Shown here piece by piece: positions 1 to 5,879 of a DNA stretch of 6,552 bases; the stretch's first letter is position 1; every line of letters begins with the position of its first letter. The position numbers and the translations under genes were made by a program. Under the pieces are notes generated by a model. The model was not told where the DNA came from. It searched no databases and worked only from the letters and a program-made list of their open reading frames with translations. Origin of the DNA: an uncultured Clostridia bacterium (GTDB lineage: Bacteria > Bacillota > Clostridia > Oscillospirales > Acutalibacteraceae). The stretch lies in contig CAMUZD010000095.1 of NCBI GenBank assembly GCA_947165115.1, positions 1-6,552 of the forward strand, written 5' to 3'.

Positions 1-201
1 AACGGTTTCAATCTCCGAGCCGAAAACCTCGCCGAGGCAGGTTTTCAGTTTATCGGCAGCAAACTGCTCCGCGTCAGTCGGATTTTCGGGCACGAGTATT
101 TTCCACTCTTTGTCAACTAAGATGTGGCATGATTCCGCGAAAGCCGGAACCGTTCCGATTGCAAATAATAAGGCCATTATTAAAGCCAGCGTCCTTTTCA
201 T
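1..201 (-). CDS. N-terminal fragment of a secreted protein, possibly a carbohydrate-active enzyme
   Basis: Partial: the first 67 codons, running off the left edge. The reading frame starts at the ATG at 201-199. It was found by reading upstream of the neighbouring gene. Residues 1-22 are a classical Sec signal peptide: MKR positive start, hydrophobic core about residues 5-19, and an A-F-A cleavage box followed by ES. The mature start contains the pattern ILVPEN..DAEQFAADKL..CLGEVFGSEI (about residues 34-64). This resembles the N-terminal alpha/beta domain found ahead of the catalytic barrel in GH20, GH67 and DUF4838-type proteins (I/V-V-P-x-N, then AA-x-x-L, then a G). That family assignment is inferred from pattern memory only. 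A purine-rich GAGAG at about 208-212 could be the ribosome binding site and overlaps the stop codon of the upstream gene. The gap to that gene is 9 bases, so the two are probably co-transcribed. Confidence 0.72.
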   Translation of the reverse strand, partial: MKRTLALIMALLFAIGTVPAFAESCHILVDKEWKILVPENPTDAEQFAADKLKTCLGEVFGSEIETV

Positions 202-210
202 ATTATTCTC

Positions 211-534
211 TCATTTCTTGTATTTCTTATAAATTCTGCTGTAAACCAATACCAGAACGGGGATGCCGGCGAGCACGCCGACCGCAACAAAAACGCCTGC
301 GACCGATTGCCTGAATATTCCGAGCACGGCGCTTATCCAGAATATACCCGAGAAGGCGAGCCACATTATGCCGTTTGCTCTGTTATACTTCGGAATATCG
401 ATGATTTCATCCTCTTTGACTTCGCTGCCCGAATAAAACCACATCGGCTTTTTGCGCCTCCAGGCGAAGATTCCGAGCCATGTGAAAAATATACTCAAAG
501 GAATCATTATTATCAGCCATACGACAACTTCCAT
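211..534 (-). CDS. small three-helix membrane protein of unknown function
   Basis: A 107-residue protein I cannot name. Three hydrophobic segments are visible, at about residues 4-25, 54-73 and 78-98. The RRKK after the first helix and the KKYKK tail are both positively charged, so the positive-inside rule predicts an outside N-terminus, a cytoplasmic loop (about 26-53) and a cytoplasmic C-terminus. The loop carries a polar, probably conserved stretch: PMWFYSGSEVKEDEI, then DIPKYNRANG. This layout, with a K/E-rich loop ending in YN.ANG before a helical hairpin, recalls small DUF3784-like membrane proteins of Bacillota; this is a resemblance, not an assignment. The start is well supported: AAAGGGG lies at 548-542, seven bases before the ATG. 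It sits 20 bases after truB and 9 bases before the secreted-protein gene, with no terminator between them. Confidence 0.8.
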   Translation of the reverse strand: MEVVVWLIIMIPLSIFFTWLGIFAWRRKKPMWFYSGSEVKEDEIIDIPKYNRANGIMWLAFSGIFWISAVLGIFRQSVAGVFVAVGVLAGIPVLVLVYSRIYKKYKK

Positions 535-541
535 ATCTGCG

Positions 542-548
542 CCCCTTT
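542..548 (-). promoter_or_regulatory. ribosome binding site of the small membrane protein
   Basis: AAAGGGG on the minus strand, seven bases upstream of the ATG at 534. It fixes the start of a gene that has no recognised family to judge length by. It lies in the 20-base gap after the truB stop codon. Confidence 0.7.
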
Positions 549-554
549 GAAATC

Positions 555-1448
555 TTACTTATTTACAAACACTTTCGCGATTTTCAGCTCTTCTCCGCCC
601 GTATTCTCACCGAGTCCGAGAAAAATATTATAGGGAGAATACACTCTGTAAAGTCCTTTTACTTTACAATTACGCAGTCTTTCGAGAGAAAGCGCTCCGC
701 CGTTAGAGAATCTGAGCGCCTGCGCCGCGGATACCGTAATTTCGGGATATTCCGAAAGCGCTCTGTCAACCGGAATCAGCAAATCATCGATTTTTTCTTC
801 CGATTTTGCCTTTTCAAGCCCTTCAAGAGTGACGGAATCCGAAATTGTAAATCTGTTTGCCTTTACACGCCTCAGAGAAGTCAGGACTGCTCCGCATCCG
901 AGCGCCGCTCCTATATCCGAAACGAGCGTTCTTATATATGTTCCGCCAGAGCAGGCGACGTCGATTTTATATATGCCGTCTGCCTCATCGGCTTCAAGTA
1001 TTTCAAGCTTCTGAATTGTTACCTGCCTCTCGGGGCGGTCAACCTCAATTCCCTTTCTCGCGAGATCATAGAGGCGTTCTCCGCCGACCGAAACAGCCGA
1101 ATACATGGGCGGGAGCTGTGTGATTTCGCCTTCAAAGCGCTTTGCCGCCGCTGTGAATTCCTCTGCCGTGACATTGAATTCTTTCTCTTCAAGCACCTTT
1201 CCGGTGATATCGAGCGTGTCGGTGACGGTGCCGAGTTTCAGAGTCGCGATATATTCCTTATCGTGACTCGGCAGATAATTGAGAAAGCCGGTCGCTCCGC
1301 CGAAAAGCAGAGTCATTACGCCTGTTGCCATCGGGTCGAGAGTTCCGCTGTGGCCGCATTTTTTCTCGCCGCAGATTCTTCTCGCCTTCGCAACGACATC
1401 AAAGGAGGTCATTCCCTCCGGCTTGTCGATTATCAGAATTCCGGTCAT
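555..1448 (-). CDS. truB: tRNA pseudouridine-55 synthase TruB
   Basis: TruB converts uridine 55 in the T-loop of tRNAs to pseudouridine. The protein is 297 residues, normal for bacterial TruB. Visible motifs are KPEGMTSFDVV (9-19), the catalytic box GHSGTLDP with Asp38 as nucleophile, the KEYIATLKLG strand with Tyr66 exactly 28 residues after the Asp (the same spacing as Asp48/Tyr76 in E. coli), LPPMYSAV (112-119), and SGGTYIRTLVSDIG with Tyr171 and Arg173. The C-terminal part beyond about 215 is the variable tRNA-contact region, PUA-like at most. I chose the ATG at 1448 because AAGGAAG lies 8 bases upstream and the conserved fold starts at once (TGILIIDKPEG). The longer frame to 1502 adds 18 residues that overlap the promoter. 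In many Bacillota truB lies next to rbfA and ribF; here it is first in a unit with a membrane protein and a secreted protein. Confidence 0.97.
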   Translation of the reverse strand: MTGILIIDKPEGMTSFDVVAKARRICGEKKCGHSGTLDPMATGVMTLLFGGATGFLNYLPSHDKEYIATLKLGTVTDTLDITGKVLEEKEFNVTAEEFTAAAKRFEGEITQLPPMYSAVSVGGERLYDLARKGIEVDRPERQVTIQKLEILEADEADGIYKIDVACSGGTYIRTLVSDIGAALGCGAVLTSLRRVKANRFTISDSVTLEGLEKAKSEEKIDDLLIPVDRALSEYPEITVSAAQALRFSNGGALSLERLRNCKVKGLYRVYSPYNIFLGLGENTGGEELKIAKVFVNK

Positions 1449-1456
1449 CCGTCTCA

Positions 1457-1463
1457 CTTCCTT
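1457..1463 (-). promoter_or_regulatory. truB ribosome binding site
   Basis: AAGGAAG on the minus strand, 8 bases before the ATG at 1448. It supports the 297-residue TruB over the 315-residue frame. It begins about one base after the predicted transcription start, so the mRNA would begin almost directly with its ribosome binding site. Confidence 0.75.
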
Positions 1464-1470
1464 TATAAAA

Positions 1471-1499
1471 ATTATAATAATAAGCGCATTGATTGTCAA
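1471..1499 (-). promoter_or_regulatory. sigma-A promoter driving truB and downstream genes
   Basis: On the minus strand the -35 box TTGACA (1499-1494) and -10 box TATAAT (1476-1471) both match the consensus at all six positions and are exactly 17 bases apart. Transcription would start near 1464, giving a leader of only about 16 bases before the truB ATG. No operator-like palindrome is obvious, so strong constitutive expression is the simplest reading. The start site itself is an inference. Confidence 0.88.
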
Positions 1500-1515
1500 C
1501 ATTGAAAAATTACAG

Positions 1516-1544
1516 TTGAATTTTTAATTTAAGTAAATTATAAT
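1516..1544 (+). promoter_or_regulatory. sigma-A promoter driving the M20 peptidase and glycerate kinase
   Basis: The -35 box TTGAAT (1516-1521, four of six consensus bases) and the -10 box TATAAT (1539-1544, perfect) are separated by exactly 17 bases. Predicted transcription start is near 1551, giving a leader of about 34 bases to the ATG at 1585. The -35 boxes of this promoter and of the truB promoter are 16 bases apart and face away from each other, so two polymerases would sit back to back here. Confidence 0.8.
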
Positions 1545-1572
1545 AAATGTGTATCGTTCAATTTTACACGAG

Positions 1573-1580
1573 AAAGGTGA
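1573..1580 (+). promoter_or_regulatory. ribosome binding site of the M20 peptidase
   Basis: AAAGGTGA ends four bases before the ATG at 1585 and is followed by TAAA. It decides the start: the frame stays open upstream to 1549, but that start would put this site inside the gene and would lie almost at the predicted transcription start. Confidence 0.75.
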
Positions 1581-1584
1581 TAAA

Positions 1585-3063
1585 ATGAAAAAGGCAGTCA
1601 AGTATTCAATCATAGGCGCGGCGGGTGCCGTTGCAGGTCTCAACGCTTTCAGAGCAGCGAAATTCGTGCCCGAAAAGAAGGACTGGGGCGAGCTCTCCGA
1701 GGAGAAGGTCGATGTTGAGAAGGCCTGCGAGCATCTGAGCAAAGCTATTTCAATTCCGACAGTTAGCTATCCCGAAAAGGAGAAGGTTGACTTTTCGCAG
1801 TTTGATAAATTCCACGATTTCCTCGATGAGGCGTTTCCGCTGATTCACGAAAAGCTGGAGAAAGAAATCATCGAAGAGGCGAGCCTAATATATCATTGGA
1901 AAGGCAGCAGAAGCGACCTTGACCCGATAGCCCTGCTCGCTCATCAGGATGTTGTTCCCATTTCAAAGGGCACCGAAGATGACTGGACTCATCCCGGCTT
2001 CAGCGGATTCAATGACGGCGAATTCATCTGGGGCAGGGGCGCCCTCGATATGAAAAATCACCTTATGGGCGTTATGGAAGCTGTTGAAACCCTGCTTGAA
2101 GAGGGCTTTGAGCCCGAGAGAGACGTTTATCTGCTCTTCGGCCAGGATGAAGAGGTTGTCGCCAACGAAAACGGCGGCGCGAAATCCATTATGGAAACTC
2201 TCAAGGCCAGAGGAATTCATCTTGACTGCGTTATCGACGAGGGCGGCGCCATGCTTCCCGTTGATATCAAAGGCGTTCTCAATAATAAGCATCTCTGCGG
2301 CATAGGCATTGCCGAGAAGGGGTATGCAGATTTTGAAATCAGCATCAATGCCAAGGGCGGCCATTCCTCACAGCCCCCGAAGCATTCGGCCGCGGGCATC
2401 CTTGCCCAGGCGATAAGAGACCTTGAAAATCATCAGTTTGACGCCGAGCTCAGACCGTTCCTGGTTGATCTTTTCACAAATATCGGCAAAAACTGCACCT
2501 ATCCCGTCAGGCTCATCACCTGCAATCTGCCCGCATTGAAGCCGCTTATGAAGACGGTTATGAAGCAGATTCCGCCCGCCGCAAGTATGATAAGAACCAC
2601 CACGGGCGTAACTATGCTCAGCGGCAGCCCGGCGGCGAATGTTCTGCCCCAGAAGGCGAGCGCGACCGTCAACTTCCGCATGATGCCCGGCGTCTCCACT
2701 CAGGATGTCGAGAATCATATTCATAAGGTTATCCGCAACAAGGATATAGAAGTTACCTGCCTCAAAAAGAAAGAGGCGAGCGCGATTTCCCCGACCGATT
2801 CACGCTCTTTCAAGATTATTGAAAAGCTCTGCATGCAGGAGAGCAAGGATAATATCGTCGCCCCCTATCTTGTAATGGGCGGCACCGACGCCTGCACCTA
2901 CGAGCCCATCTGCGAGAATATCTACAGATATTCGCCCTACAGAGCCGGAGTCGACCTTCTGCTCTGCACCCACGGCACAAACGAGAGAATTCCCGTTTCC
3001 TCAATAGGTCCGGGCGTGGCGTTCTTCAAGAGATATATCCGCCTTGCCTCAGCAGAGAACTGA
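1585..3063 (+). CDS. membrane-anchored M20 family zinc peptidase, CPS1/PM20D1-like
   Basis: A 492-residue di-zinc aminoacyl hydrolase of peptidase family M20. An N-terminal hydrophobic stretch (about residues 8-23) after MKK looks like a membrane anchor, as in yeast carboxypeptidase S and PM20D1. Active-site motifs are in the family order: AHQDVVPI (His120 zinc ligand, Asp122), GRGALDMK (Asp155 bridging both zincs), QDEE (Glu189 general base, Glu190 ligand), VIDEGG (Asp218 ligand), GGHSSQPP (His260, in the lid/dimer domain inserted at about 245-380), and CTHGTNERIP (His463 ligand). No catalytic residue is missing. M20 enzymes of this branch cleave peptides or N-acyl amino acids; the substrate here cannot be read from sequence. 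The length fits the CPS1/PM20D1 branch, which is longer than the approximately 400-residue ArgE/DapE branch. It is first in a two-gene unit and ends one base before the glycerate kinase start. Confidence 0.93.
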   Translation: MKKAVKYSIIGAAGAVAGLNAFRAAKFVPEKKDWGELSEEKVDVEKACEHLSKAISIPTVSYPEKEKVDFSQFDKFHDFLDEAFPLIHEKLEKEIIEEASLIYHWKGSRSDLDPIALLAHQDVVPISKGTEDDWTHPGFSGFNDGEFIWGRGALDMKNHLMGVMEAVETLLEEGFEPERDVYLLFGQDEEVVANENGGAKSIMETLKARGIHLDCVIDEGGAMLPVDIKGVLNNKHLCGIGIAEKGYADFEISINAKGGHSSQPPKHSAAGILAQAIRDLENHQFDAELRPFLVDLFTNIGKNCTYPVRLITCNLPALKPLMKTVMKQIPPAASMIRTTTGVTMLSGSPAANVLPQKASATVNFRMMPGVSTQDVENHIHKVIRNKDIEVTCLKKKEASAISPTDSRSFKIIEKLCMQESKDNIVAPYLVMGGTDACTYEPICENIYRYSPYRAGVDLLLCTHGTNERIPVSSIGPGVAFFKRYIRLASAEN

Positions 3064-3064
3064 T

Positions 3065-4183
3065 ATGCCGAAGATTCTCATAGCTCCCGATTCATTCAAG
3101 GGCACGCTCACTGCGGGCGAGGTCTGCGACATAATCGGAGATGCTTTTTCGGAAACAATCGAAAACTGTGAAATTACAAAGCTTCCCGTTGCCGACGGCG
3201 GCGAGGGGCTTTGCGCCTGTCTTATGAGAATTACGGGCGGAGAGCTCAGGGAATGTGAAGTCAGCGGAGTTTTCGGCGAAAAAATGACCGCATCTTATCT
3301 TATGCTTCACGATAAAACCGCCGTTATTGAAACAGCCTCCTGCGCGGGTCTGCCTCTCGCGGGGGATAATAAAAACCCCCTGCTTGCGACGACCAGAGGG
3401 GTGGGCGAGCTTATTGAAAAAGCCGCGAAAGACGGCGCCGATAGAATTCTGCTCGGCCTCGGCGGCAGCGCTACCAATGACTGCGGCGCATGTATGGCAG
3501 CGGCTCTCGGCTGGAAATTCACAGATGAAAACGGCGATGAAATAAACCCCGTCGGCAGAAATCTTATAAATGTAAGACACGTTTCAAAACCTGCAAAACC
3601 CGTTGATATTCCCGTGACTGCCGCGTGTGATGTTGACAATCCGCTTTTCGGTGAGAGCGGTGCAGCTTATGTTTTCGCCCCTCAGAAGGGAGCGGATGAA
3701 AGCGCGGTCGCCCTGCTCGACCAAGGTCTCAGGAACATGGCAAAAGTAATTGAAACCGATCTCGGGATAAGAGTTGCCGATGTTCCCGGAGCGGGAGCGG
3801 CAGGAGGAATGGGCGCAGGAGTTATCGCATTTCTCGGCGGCGAGCTTAAAAGGGGAATTGATATTATTCTCGACATAGCCCGCTTTGATGAAGCGGCGCA
3901 GGATGCCGATCTAATAATCACCGGCGAGGGAAGGCTCGATTCCCAGAGCGTCAACGGCAAAGTTATTTCCGGAATTGCGAAGCGCGCTGAGAAACTCGGC
4001 AAAAAAGTTATCACAATCTGCGGCTGCGCGGGTGACGGTTATGAAGAGCTATATTCTCTCGGAGTGAGCGGAACATATTTTTCCTGCCCCGAGCCGAAGC
4101 CCTGGGATGAGGTCGTGAAAGAATGCCGCAAAGATTTATATTCCGCCGCTCTGCGGGCAGCAGACGAATTCAATAAATGCTGA
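3065..4183 (+). CDS. glxK: glycerate kinase (GlxK/GarK type)
   Basis: A 372-residue cytoplasmic kinase that phosphorylates D-glycerate, most often to 2-phosphoglycerate, feeding it into lower glycolysis; 2- versus 3-phosphate specificity cannot be settled here. The length is typical of the family. Family signatures in order: KILIAPDSFKGTLTAGEV (3-20), LPVADGGEGL (40-49), ETASCAGL (89-96), TTRGVGELI (109-117), the glycine-rich LGLGGSATNDCGACMAAALG (130-149), ACDVDNPLFGESGAA (187-201), PGAGAAGGMGAG (241-252) and ITGEGRLDSQS (285-295). I chose the ATG at 3065 because the conserved N-terminal strand begins there. A TTG at 3044 is in frame but would lie inside the peptidase gene. There is one base between the peptidase stop and this ATG and no clear ribosome binding site, so translation probably depends on ribosomes finishing the peptidase. 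The gene is followed at once by a terminator hairpin. Confidence 0.95.
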   Translation: MPKILIAPDSFKGTLTAGEVCDIIGDAFSETIENCEITKLPVADGGEGLCACLMRITGGELRECEVSGVFGEKMTASYLMLHDKTAVIETASCAGLPLAGDNKNPLLATTRGVGELIEKAAKDGADRILLGLGGSATNDCGACMAAALGWKFTDENGDEINPVGRNLINVRHVSKPAKPVDIPVTAACDVDNPLFGESGAAYVFAPQKGADESAVALLDQGLRNMAKVIETDLGIRVADVPGAGAAGGMGAGVIAFLGGELKRGIDIILDIARFDEAAQDADLIITGEGRLDSQSVNGKVISGIAKRAEKLGKKVITICGCAGDGYEELYSLGVSGTYFSCPEPKPWDEVVKECRKDLYSAALRAADEFNKC

Positions 4184-4186
4184 GAT

Positions 4187-4233
4187 AAAAAAGAACCGGT
4201 CTCTTCGGAGTCCGGTTTGATTATATTATTTCA
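4187..4233. terminator. shared bidirectional intrinsic terminator
   Basis: The hairpin spans 4194-4217: the arms AACCGG and CCGGTT pair, a T-T mismatch follows, then CTC/GAG closes a TTCG loop, which on the plus strand gives the extra-stable C(UUCG)G tetraloop. Read on the minus strand, the stem is followed by C and six T (4192-4187), a good intrinsic terminator for the CofE-like gene ending at 4226. Read on the plus strand, the tail is TTT, GATTATATTATTT, a less pure T tract, serving the glycerate kinase. It fills nearly the whole 42-base space between two convergent genes. Confidence 0.88.
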
Positions 4234-4924
4234 CTTCTCTGATTATTCCCAGCGGTGTCTGCTCATGCGACTGACCGAGAGGGTTATCCTTGAGAACTCT
4301 CGCCATAAGGTTGCGGTCGGTATCCGCGGGGTAAGCACCCATAATCACGCCGCCGAGGTCGTTTATATCGGTGACGAGGACGGGGCAGCCGAGAGCCTTT
4401 GAAACCTTTTCGCAGACGTCATCGGGATTGAGAGGAGAGAGCGAAACGCATTCGTTATAGGGAGGAAGCGTGCAGTCGCAGGGACCGTCAATCGAGCGCG
4501 CCTTTTCGCCGGCTATTTTATAGAACCAGCCGCGCTTGCCGATGAGCTTGCCGAATGCCGAAACGCCGGCCGCGAAAAGTATTCTCGGAGTGCCGCATTC
4601 CTGAAGTGCCATTTCCATTGTCTCGGGGATTCCGAGGCCAATGCCGTAAGGGGTTTTAAGCACGAATTTGCAGAGGATTTTCGCTAGTTTTCTCGGATGA
4701 ATATCCTTCATCGGGATTGCTCTGCCCTGAGTGCAGCCGACCGCCTTTTCCGTAATAAAGAATACGTCGCCGGGCTGAAGATGCTCTTTTCCGTATTTTA
4801 CGGCAACTTCGGCTATATCATCCGCGTCTGTGATGACGTGGGTCTTGATGGCATAGCGTTCATAGGTTTTGCCGTCAACTTCAATATCCTTGACCTTTTT
4901 CTCATTTACAGTAATATTATCCAT
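4226..4924 (-). CDS. CofE-like protein (F420-0:gamma-glutamyl ligase superfamily), function unknown
   Basis: A 232-residue cytoplasmic protein with no signal peptide or membrane helix. I recognise the F420-0:gamma-glutamyl ligase (CofE) fold from the N-terminal half: YAIKTHVITDADDI (24-37), then PGDVFFITEKAVGCTQGRAI (51-70), matching the GDVLV..K.VSKAEGR region of true CofE, then TPYGIGLGIPETM (91-103). The C-terminal half carries GPCDCTLPPYNE (147-158) and VTDINDLGGVIMG (184-196), which differ from the GTP- and metal-binding motifs I expect in real F420 enzymes. True CofE adds glutamate to coenzyme F420-0, but F420 is not expected in Clostridia and no other F420 gene is here, so the substrate is unknown. 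There are eight cysteines (64, 85, 110, 149, 151, 159, 171, 180), many for the length. The start overlaps the end of the glycosyltransferase gene by 8 bases, with AGAGGT at 4935-4930 as ribosome binding site. Confidence 0.85.
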   Translation of the reverse strand: MDNITVNEKKVKDIEVDGKTYERYAIKTHVITDADDIAEVAVKYGKEHLQPGDVFFITEKAVGCTQGRAIPMKDIHPRKLAKILCKFVLKTPYGIGLGIPETMEMALQECGTPRILFAAGVSAFGKLIGKRGWFYKIAGEKARSIDGPCDCTLPPYNECVSLSPLNPDDVCEKVSKALGCPVLVTDINDLGGVIMGAYPADTDRNLMARVLKDNPLGQSHEQTPLGIIREVK

Positions 4925-5879
4925 TTTTTACCTCTGTATCTTCGCTGTATTTTTTGCTTTTCAGTATTTCTTTCGCTATGTAAATCGGTCTGCCCTTGCC
5001 CTGAATATAGGTGCGTGCAAGGTATTCGCCGATAATTCCGAGGCAGAGAAGCTGAATTCCGCCGATTGCCAGAATGAGCAGGACCGCGCTGTTTGCGGCC
5101 GTATATACTCCGCCGAATGCCGCGCAGCGCACAATGATATAAATCAGATAAATCAGGAATCCGAGGAGCGATGCTCCGCCGGCTATGCTCGCTATTCTCA
5201 GTGGAGCGGTGGTGAATCCGAATATGCCTTCGAGCGCATATTTCACAAGCTTCCAGAAGGTCCACTTTGTTTCGCCTGTTGCTCTCTTTCCCGCTTTATA
5301 GGGGATGAACTTGGTCTTGAAGCCGACCCAGGAGAAAAGCCCCTTGCTGAATCTGAAATATTCATCCATGCTCAGAATCGCATCAACCATCGGCCTGCGG
5401 AAGGTGCGGAAATCGCTCGCGCCCTGCCTGAATTCGACATCTGCGAATTTATTGATAATCTTGTAAAAATTCTCTTTGAAGAAGACGAGCGATTTGCTCT
5501 CGCCCCTGCTCTCCTGATATGTGGCGATGCAGTCATAATCGCTCTTTGATTCGAGAGTTCTGACCATTTCAAGAGCCAGCGCGGGGCTCTGCTGAAGATC
5601 GGCGTCGATTATTGTCACATATTCGCCTTCAGAATTCTCAAGGCCCGCATACATGGCGGATTCCTTGCCGAAGTTTCTCGAAAAGCTGACTATCTTGACC
5701 GGAATCTCGCCGTCGAGCAGTTTCTTCATCTCGCGCAGGGTGCCGTCCCTGCTGCCGTCGTTGACAAAGACTATTTCATAGTCAAAGCCGGCATCCTTGA
5801 AATCGGCCTTGACCGTATCGTAAAAAATCGGAATATTTCCCTCTTCGTTGAAGCAGGGAACAACAAGAGAAAGTTTCAT
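4917..5879 (-). CDS. family 2 glycosyltransferase, GtrB/DPM1-like, with two C-terminal membrane helices
   Basis: A 320-residue inverting GT-A glycosyltransferase, of the kind that moves a sugar from a nucleotide sugar to polyprenyl phosphate at the cytoplasmic membrane face. Visible are the nucleotide-binding start VVPCFNEEGNI (6-16), FVNDGSRDGT (38-47), the metal-binding DAD at 92-94 followed by LQQSP, GASDFRTFRR (153-162) in the acceptor region, and RATGETKWTFWKL (199-211), which matches the G..KW segment just before the membrane domain in GtrB/ArnC-like enzymes. Two transmembrane helices lie at about 228-250 and 263-286, followed by a basic tail. The donor sugar cannot be read from sequence, and no GtrA-like flippase or third-step transferase is in the window. 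The ATG overlaps the metK stop by one base (TAATG), with AAGGTGA at 5890-5884 as ribosome binding site inside metK. Confidence 0.93.
   Translation of the reverse strand: MKLSLVVPCFNEEGNIPIFYDTVKADFKDAGFDYEIVFVNDGSRDGTLREMKKLLDGEIPVKIVSFSRNFGKESAMYAGLENSEGEYVTIIDADLQQSPALALEMVRTLESKSDYDCIATYQESRGESKSLVFFKENFYKIINKFADVEFRQGASDFRTFRRPMVDAILSMDEYFRFSKGLFSWVGFKTKFIPYKAGKRATGETKWTFWKLVKYALEGIFGFTTAPLRIASIAGGASLLGFLIYLIYIIVRCAAFGGVYTAANSAVLLILAIGGIQLLCLGIIGEYLARTYIQGKGRPIYIAKEILKSKKYSEDTEVKNG
4930..4935 (-). promoter_or_regulatory. ribosome binding site of the CofE-like gene
   Basis: AGAGGT on the minus strand, five bases before the ATG at 4924. It lies inside the last codons of the glycosyltransferase gene and supports coupled translation across the 8-base overlap. 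Confidence 0.7.

Noticed and set aside
307..633. Plus-strand open frame of 108 codons
   Set aside because: It is antisense to the membrane protein gene and the end of truB, both with good ribosome binding sites, and its translation has no recognisable features.
1449..1502. 18-residue N-terminal extension of TruB
   Set aside because: It would start inside the -35 region of the promoter and place the ribosome binding site within the coding sequence; TruB proteins normally begin just before the IDKP motif.
1549..1584. 12-residue N-terminal extension of the M20 peptidase
   Set aside because: The start would lie about at the predicted transcription start, and the AAAGGTGA ribosome binding site would fall inside it. 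The MKK start with its hydrophobic anchor is a better N-terminus.
1449..1584. Possible leader RNA or riboswitch in the divergent intergenic region
   Set aside because: The two promoters take up most of the space and the predicted leaders are about 16 and 34 bases, too short for a structured aptamer; the sequence is plain AT-rich.
3092..3580. Minus-strand open frame of 162 codons, and another at 3307-3639
   Set aside because: Both are antisense to the glycerate kinase motif regions; the protein sequences are low-complexity and look like shadows of the real frame.
4184..4225. Possible small RNA or riboswitch in the convergent gap
   Set aside because: Only one simple hairpin with T tracts fits in the 42 bases; a shared terminator explains it fully.
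4869..5549. Plus-strand open frame of 226 codons
   Set aside because: It lies antisense to the glycosyltransferase and the start of the CofE-like gene, both of which have clear family motifs. It shows no domain pattern and no convincing ribosome binding site.
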